Origin: JALCOL01 sp022649665
GTDB taxonomy: Bacteria > Bacillota > Bacilli > Lactobacillales > Enterococcaceae
Direction: 5' to 3' (one strand)
DNA: 64,000 nt
NCBI GenBank assembly: GCA_030372335.1
Contig: JAUDCW010000009.1
How positions within the stretch are numbered: the stretch's first letter is position 1; the number at the start of each line of letters is the position of its first letter. Made by a program: the position numbers and the translations under genes. Shown here in pieces: positions 61,164 to 64,000 of the stretch. A model generated the notes under the pieces. It did no database searches. It saw only the letters and a list, made by a program, of their open reading frames with translations, and was not told where the DNA came from.

Positions 61164-61195
61164 TTGACAAAAAACGGTCGTAATTCCCAGCAAAT

Positions 61196-61246
61196 CTACA
61201 AAAAATCCCCGTATAAACGCAAAGTTCTGCATTCATACAGGGACAG
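61196..61246 (-). terminator. Terminator after PfkB sugar kinase gene
   Basis: Minus-strand TCCCTGTATGAAT pairs with TTTATACGGGGA, followed by TTTTTTG. Nothing else was recognised between 61164 and 61303. Confidence 0.75.
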
Positions 61247-61303
61247 TTCATACCGCTGTTTCTATTACAAATACAGCAAGCGGCTATTACAAATTCGAAT
61301 CGT

Positions 61304-62257
61304 TTATGACTGGTATGCCGCTAAAAATTCTGCCAGCTCTTCCGGTGTCGGCAAGTCATCGATCGCACTTGGATGGCTGACTTGCATCGCACCGATCGCA
61401 TTGCCGCGCTCGAGCATTTTTTCATACGTCAAGTCTTCCAAAAGTGCTGAAAGAAAACCAACGGTAAAACCATCACCCGCGCCAGTCGTATCAACGACCG
61501 TATCAAGCGGGAAGCCGTCGCCGCGGATCAACCGAACGGTATCATCATCGACATATTTCATAAAGGCGCCTTTTGGTCCGGTTTTGATCACGACACCCCG
61601 CGGATCATGTGCCAAATAAAAATCAGCGATCACTTCGATGTCTTGCGAACCGGTCAAGATCCGGCCTTCCGAAACACCAGGCAAGACAAAATCCGCTTGG
61701 CGGGCGATCCGGTTGATGCGCTCGATCATCAACGTCTCATCTTGCCAGAGGACAGGTCTGAGATTTGGATCGAACACGATCAAAGTTCCCTGTTCTTTGG
61801 CTTTTTGCACTAATCTTTCCGTCAGTGCAAATGTATCCTCCGTCAGTGCCATAAAGATCCCCGTCAAATGAAAAATATCGATCCCAGAGAAATCGATCTT
61901 TTCAGCAAAATCCGGTCCTAACGAAGCCGCCGCAGAATCTTGCCGAAAATAGACGACTTCCGGATCGCGTTCCTCAGAAAGGCCCTTCATTTGAAACCCG
62001 GTCGCATGCCGCTTGTCGCGCCGGATCATCGACGTATCGACCCCTTCATGCTGAAAAAAGTCCACGATATGCTCGCCCAAAGGATCGTTGCCGACTGCTG
62101 AAACAAATGCTGATCCATGCCCCATCCGTGCCAAGCCGACTGCAACACTGACTTCTCCGGCGATCGAACGCTTGAACATTTCTACATTTTTTAGTTTTCC
62201 CGGCGTCTGCGCGCTGAAAAGGCCCAGCGGTTCGCCGATCGTCAACACTTTTCCCAT
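61304..62257 (-). CDS. PfkB family sugar kinase (KdgK-like)
   Basis: 317 aa. Ribokinase fold: N-terminal VLTIGEPLGLFSAQ, substrate region GEVSVAVGLARMGHGSAFVSAVGNDPLG, and the PfkB signature with catalytic Asp DTTGAGDGFTVGFL. VVYFRQDSAAASLG and IFDPNLRPVLW-like patterns fit 2-keto-3-deoxygluconate kinases, though fructokinase or another sugar is possible. GGAGG 8 nt before the ATG. Monocistronic with no catabolic genes beside it, so substrate is open. Confidence 0.88.
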   Translation of the reverse strand: MGKVLTIGEPLGLFSAQTPGKLKNVEMFKRSIAGEVSVAVGLARMGHGSAFVSAVGNDPLGEHIVDFFQHEGVDTSMIRRDKRHATGFQMKGLSEERDPEVVYFRQDSAAASLGPDFAEKIDFSGIDIFHLTGIFMALTEDTFALTERLVQKAKEQGTLIVFDPNLRPVLWQDETLMIERINRIARQADFVLPGVSEGRILTGSQDIEVIADFYLAHDPRGVVIKTGPKGAFMKYVDDDTVRLIRGDGFPLDTVVDTTGAGDGFTVGFLSALLEDLTYEKMLERGNAIGAMQVSHPSAIDDLPTPEELAEFLAAYQS

Positions 62258-62327
62258 GATAATGCCCTCCTCAAATTTCTTTTATCTATTATAGCACGGA
62301 AAAAAGCTTTCCCGGGCAAAACGGCAA

Positions 62328-62909
62328 CTATTTGAGCTTCATGCGCCGTTTAAAGAGTCCGCAGAACAAGTAGCCGCAAGTGCAGCCGATAAAGTTCAGC
62401 AAAACATCACTCATGTCGAACGTCCCGATGAAGAACACATATTGGATCGTTTCAATACCGAAGATCGTCAACAATGCGATCGTGATAAATTCGAGCGGCC
62501 GCGCGCGCAGGCCATATAGCGCACCGAGCGGGACAAAGTAAACGACGTTTAAGAACGCTTCTTTCAAAATCAGGATATTCGGCCTTAAAAAGTCAAACGG
62601 ATTCAAGCTGAATGAGTGATAAGTTTGGGCTTTCGTAAAAAGCATCACAAAAAGAAAGAAAAGATACACCGTATAAAACAAATAAATATAGATCATCGAA
62701 AACGTCCGGTAATGCCACTGCAGCAGAAAAAGCCAGATTGCAAGCGTCACGAAGATGATCAATGTCTCTTCACTATATTGAAAGCGCGCCATCATATTTT
62801 CAAGCCGCGGATAATTTTCGAGCAGCGGCACGACGACTCCCGAAATCAACAAATATGCGGCAATCGCACTTAAGAGGAGTGCCCCGCCAGCCCCCAGGAT
62901 TTTTTTCAT
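62328..62909 (-). CDS. VanZ family membrane protein
   Basis: 193 aa with five predicted membrane helices. VanZ-like pattern: SLNPFDFLRPN, LKEAFLNVVYFVPLGALYGLR, GIETIQYVFFIGTFDMSDVLLNFIGCTCGY. Members include the teicoplanin-resistance accessory VanZ, but most chromosomal copies have unknown roles. GGGAG six bases before the ATG. Alone, with no van genes nearby. Confidence 0.88.
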   Translation of the reverse strand: MKKILGAGGALLLSAIAAYLLISGVVVPLLENYPRLENMMARFQYSEETLIIFVTLAIWLFLLQWHYRTFSMIYIYLFYTVYLFFLFVMLFTKAQTYHSFSLNPFDFLRPNILILKEAFLNVVYFVPLGALYGLRARPLEFITIALLTIFGIETIQYVFFIGTFDMSDVLLNFIGCTCGYLFCGLFKRRMKLK

Positions 62910-62987
62910 TTCGATCTCCCCCGATCTACTCCATTCTACCAGATGAAACTGATGAGCTTATTTTAGCCGAATCATCTTAAATCAAAA

Positions 62988-63057
62988 TAAAGAGGAACCT
63001 TGACATAAGTTTTGTCAGGGTCCCTCTTTCTGGATAAACAGTGTTCCAAAAGCAGTC
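62988..63057. repeat. efp terminator; dispersed repeat copy 3
   Basis: AGAGGAACCTTGACA/TGTCAGGGTCCCTCT hairpin followed (plus strand) by the tail GGATAAACAGTGTTCCAAAAGCAG, nearly the tail of the copy at 39226. On the minus strand the hairpin and following TTTATTTTG end the efp transcript. Confidence 0.8.
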
Positions 63058-63064
63058 CGCGCGA

Positions 63065-63625
63065 TTATTTCGCGCGTTTGGAGTAGGTGCCTTCTTGGGT
63101 ATTGATCTCCAGATCATCACCGACATTAATGAAGTCCGGCACGTTGACCACGAGCCCAGTTTCCATCGTGGCCGGTTTGCCGGAACCGGTCACGGTGGCG
63201 CCTTTGATCGATGGCTGCGTTTCAATGACCTTCAAAACAACCGTCGTCGGCAATTCGATCCCGATCACTTCATTGCCGTAAAAGTCGATTTTTGCTTCAT
63301 TGTTTTCAAGCAGATATTTCAGTTCGTTTTCGATCAGCGAAACCGGGATCTCGTATTGTTCATATGTTTCAGTATCCATAAAGACCGCCAAGTCGTCTTG
63401 GCTGTAGAGATATTGGACTGGCTTGGTCTCGATGATCGCTTGTTCAAACTTTTCTTCCGGACGGAACGTCGTTTCATATGTGGCGCCGCTGCGAACGTCT
63501 TTCAGTTTCATCCGCATGACCGTATTTCCCTTGCCGGGTTTGTGGTGATCGGCTGAAAGCACCCGAATCAGCTTTCCGTCTTGGACAAAAGTCATTCCTG
63601 CTTTTAAATCAATTGCTGGTATCAT
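63065..63625 (-). CDS. efp: Elongation factor P
   Basis: 186 aa, normal length. Relieves ribosome stalling at polyproline. KOW-like domain I with the modified loop HHKPGKGNT (Lys near residue 30), OB domains II and III with TYEQYEIP and a C-terminal GTYSKRAK. In many Firmicutes this Lys is modified by 5-aminopentanol; no modification gene is visible here. GAGGAG 8 nt before the ATG. Confidence 0.97.
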   Translation of the reverse strand: MIPAIDLKAGMTFVQDGKLIRVLSADHHKPGKGNTVMRMKLKDVRSGATYETTFRPEEKFEQAIIETKPVQYLYSQDDLAVFMDTETYEQYEIPVSLIENELKYLLENNEAKIDFYGNEVIGIELPTTVVLKVIETQPSIKGATVTGSGKPATMETGLVVNVPDFINVGDDLEINTQEGTYSKRAK

Positions 63626-63713
63626 TTCAATTGCTCCTCTTCTATTTTTGATCGATCTTGCGCTTCTTTATTCAAGAGGAGGCGAATTCCCCATTTTTCC
63701 GCCGATCTGCAAA

Positions 63714-64000
63714 TTATTCATCGAACATCCCGCCCAGCAGATCTTCAGCTGGTTCAAACGGGATCCGCGCAGGAAAAGCGATCTCCTGCCCGCTTGCCGT
63801 GCACTCTTTGATCACCGTTTCCAACCGGCGGAAATCTTCATCCGGCAGCAGGAAATACGGGATAACCGCAACCCCAGCGTCTTTCCAGTCATCCAGCGCC
63901 TGTGCGAGCGAATCATGCGCTTGAGATTCATTGATGCGCCCCAAACGCAGCCGCTCCGCCGGAAGTCCGGCGCTGAGCTGTGCGAACATTTTTCGGACCG
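63714..64000 (-). CDS. Unrecognised protein, C-terminal part (runs off the right edge)
   Basis: The frame stays open to the window edge, so only the last 95 residues are seen. It reads through FAQLSAGLPAERLRLGRINE and AGVAVIPYFLLPDEDFRRL to an acidic end LLGGMFDE. AGVAVIPYFL is loosely like CbiX/ferrochelatase-type segments, but this is not enough for a call. 88 bp separate it from efp downstream. Confidence 0.6.
   Translation of the reverse strand, partial: VRKMFAQLSAGLPAERLRLGRINESQAHDSLAQALDDWKDAGVAVIPYFLLPDEDFRRLETVIKECTASGQEIAFPARIPFEPAEDLLGGMFDE

Noticed and set aside
1..64000. CRISPR arrays, transposases, integrases, tRNA or rRNA genes.
   Set aside because: None seen in either strand; the repeats found are intragenic protein repeats, the pilus duplication and the three hairpin repeats.

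Overview
The window reads as a stretch of chromosome from a Gram-positive low-to-moderate G+C bacterium of the order Lactobacillales (Enterococcaceae or Carnobacteriaceae are the closest fit; genus not determined). Support: LPXTG surface proteins, T-box and TPP riboswitches, a class 3 fructose-1,6-bisphosphatase, bifunctional AdhE with Rex and cre sites, an Apf-like LysM protein, DUF960, DUF3013 and DUF6681 proteins, a LmrCD-like ABC exporter pair, and strong GGAGG ribosome-binding sites with frequent TTG/GTG starts. Most genes lie on the minus strand in short operons.

Layout. 1-8.5 kb: two tandem two-gene pilus/adhesin operons, each a large Cna-B adhesin followed by a small LPKTG pilin, each with its own promoter. 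8.8-10.3 kb: infC-rpmI-rplT with an L20-type leader. 10.3-15.8 kb: deoxynucleoside kinase, adhE, yajC, tgt. 15.8-17.1 kb: two apparently non-coding transcription units flanking a yaiI-like gene, the least explained part of the window. 17.1-21.5 kb: udk-fbp-PLP enzyme-acetyltransferase operon. 21.7-23.8 kb: DUF960, rplY with a terminator in its leader, yitT. 24-27.5 kb: two translationally coupled cell-wall hydrolases with WY-repeat wall-binding domains. 27.6-31 kb: T-box-hisS-aspS. 31-36.7 kb: mpg-DUF3013-prmA-rsmE, then rel-dtd. 36.8-39.3 kb (plus): rarA, a probable 6S-like RNA, a small membrane protein, usp. 39.4-47.9 kb: heterodimeric ABC exporter behind an attenuator-like leader, mazF-alr-acpS, a CNNM/HlyC protein, an AI-2E-family permease. 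47.9-53.7 kb: acetyltransferase, HD protein plus two-component system, a secreted S/T-rich protein with a DUF6681 protein, cutC, Apf-like LysM protein. 53.7-64 kb: UvrA paralogue, polysaccharide deacetylase, TPP riboswitch-thiT, preT-preA, PfkB sugar kinase, VanZ-like protein, efp and the end of an unrecognised gene.

How it fits together. Much of the content is core: translation (infC, L20, L35, L25, EF-P, HisRS, AspRS, Dtd, Tgt, PrmA, RsmE), stringent response (Rel), nucleotide salvage (Udk, dNK), cell wall (Alr, amidase, glucosaminidase, Apf) and fermentation (AdhE). The accessory part is the duplicated pilus region, the ABC exporter and the PreTA flavoprotein. The best candidates for undescribed biology are RNA-level: a CcpA-box-controlled transcript of about 580 nt with no credible ORF, a second structured RNA of about 200 nt, and promoter-proximal terminators in front of rel, rplY and the ABC exporter. 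No CRISPR array, transposase, tRNA or rRNA was seen.
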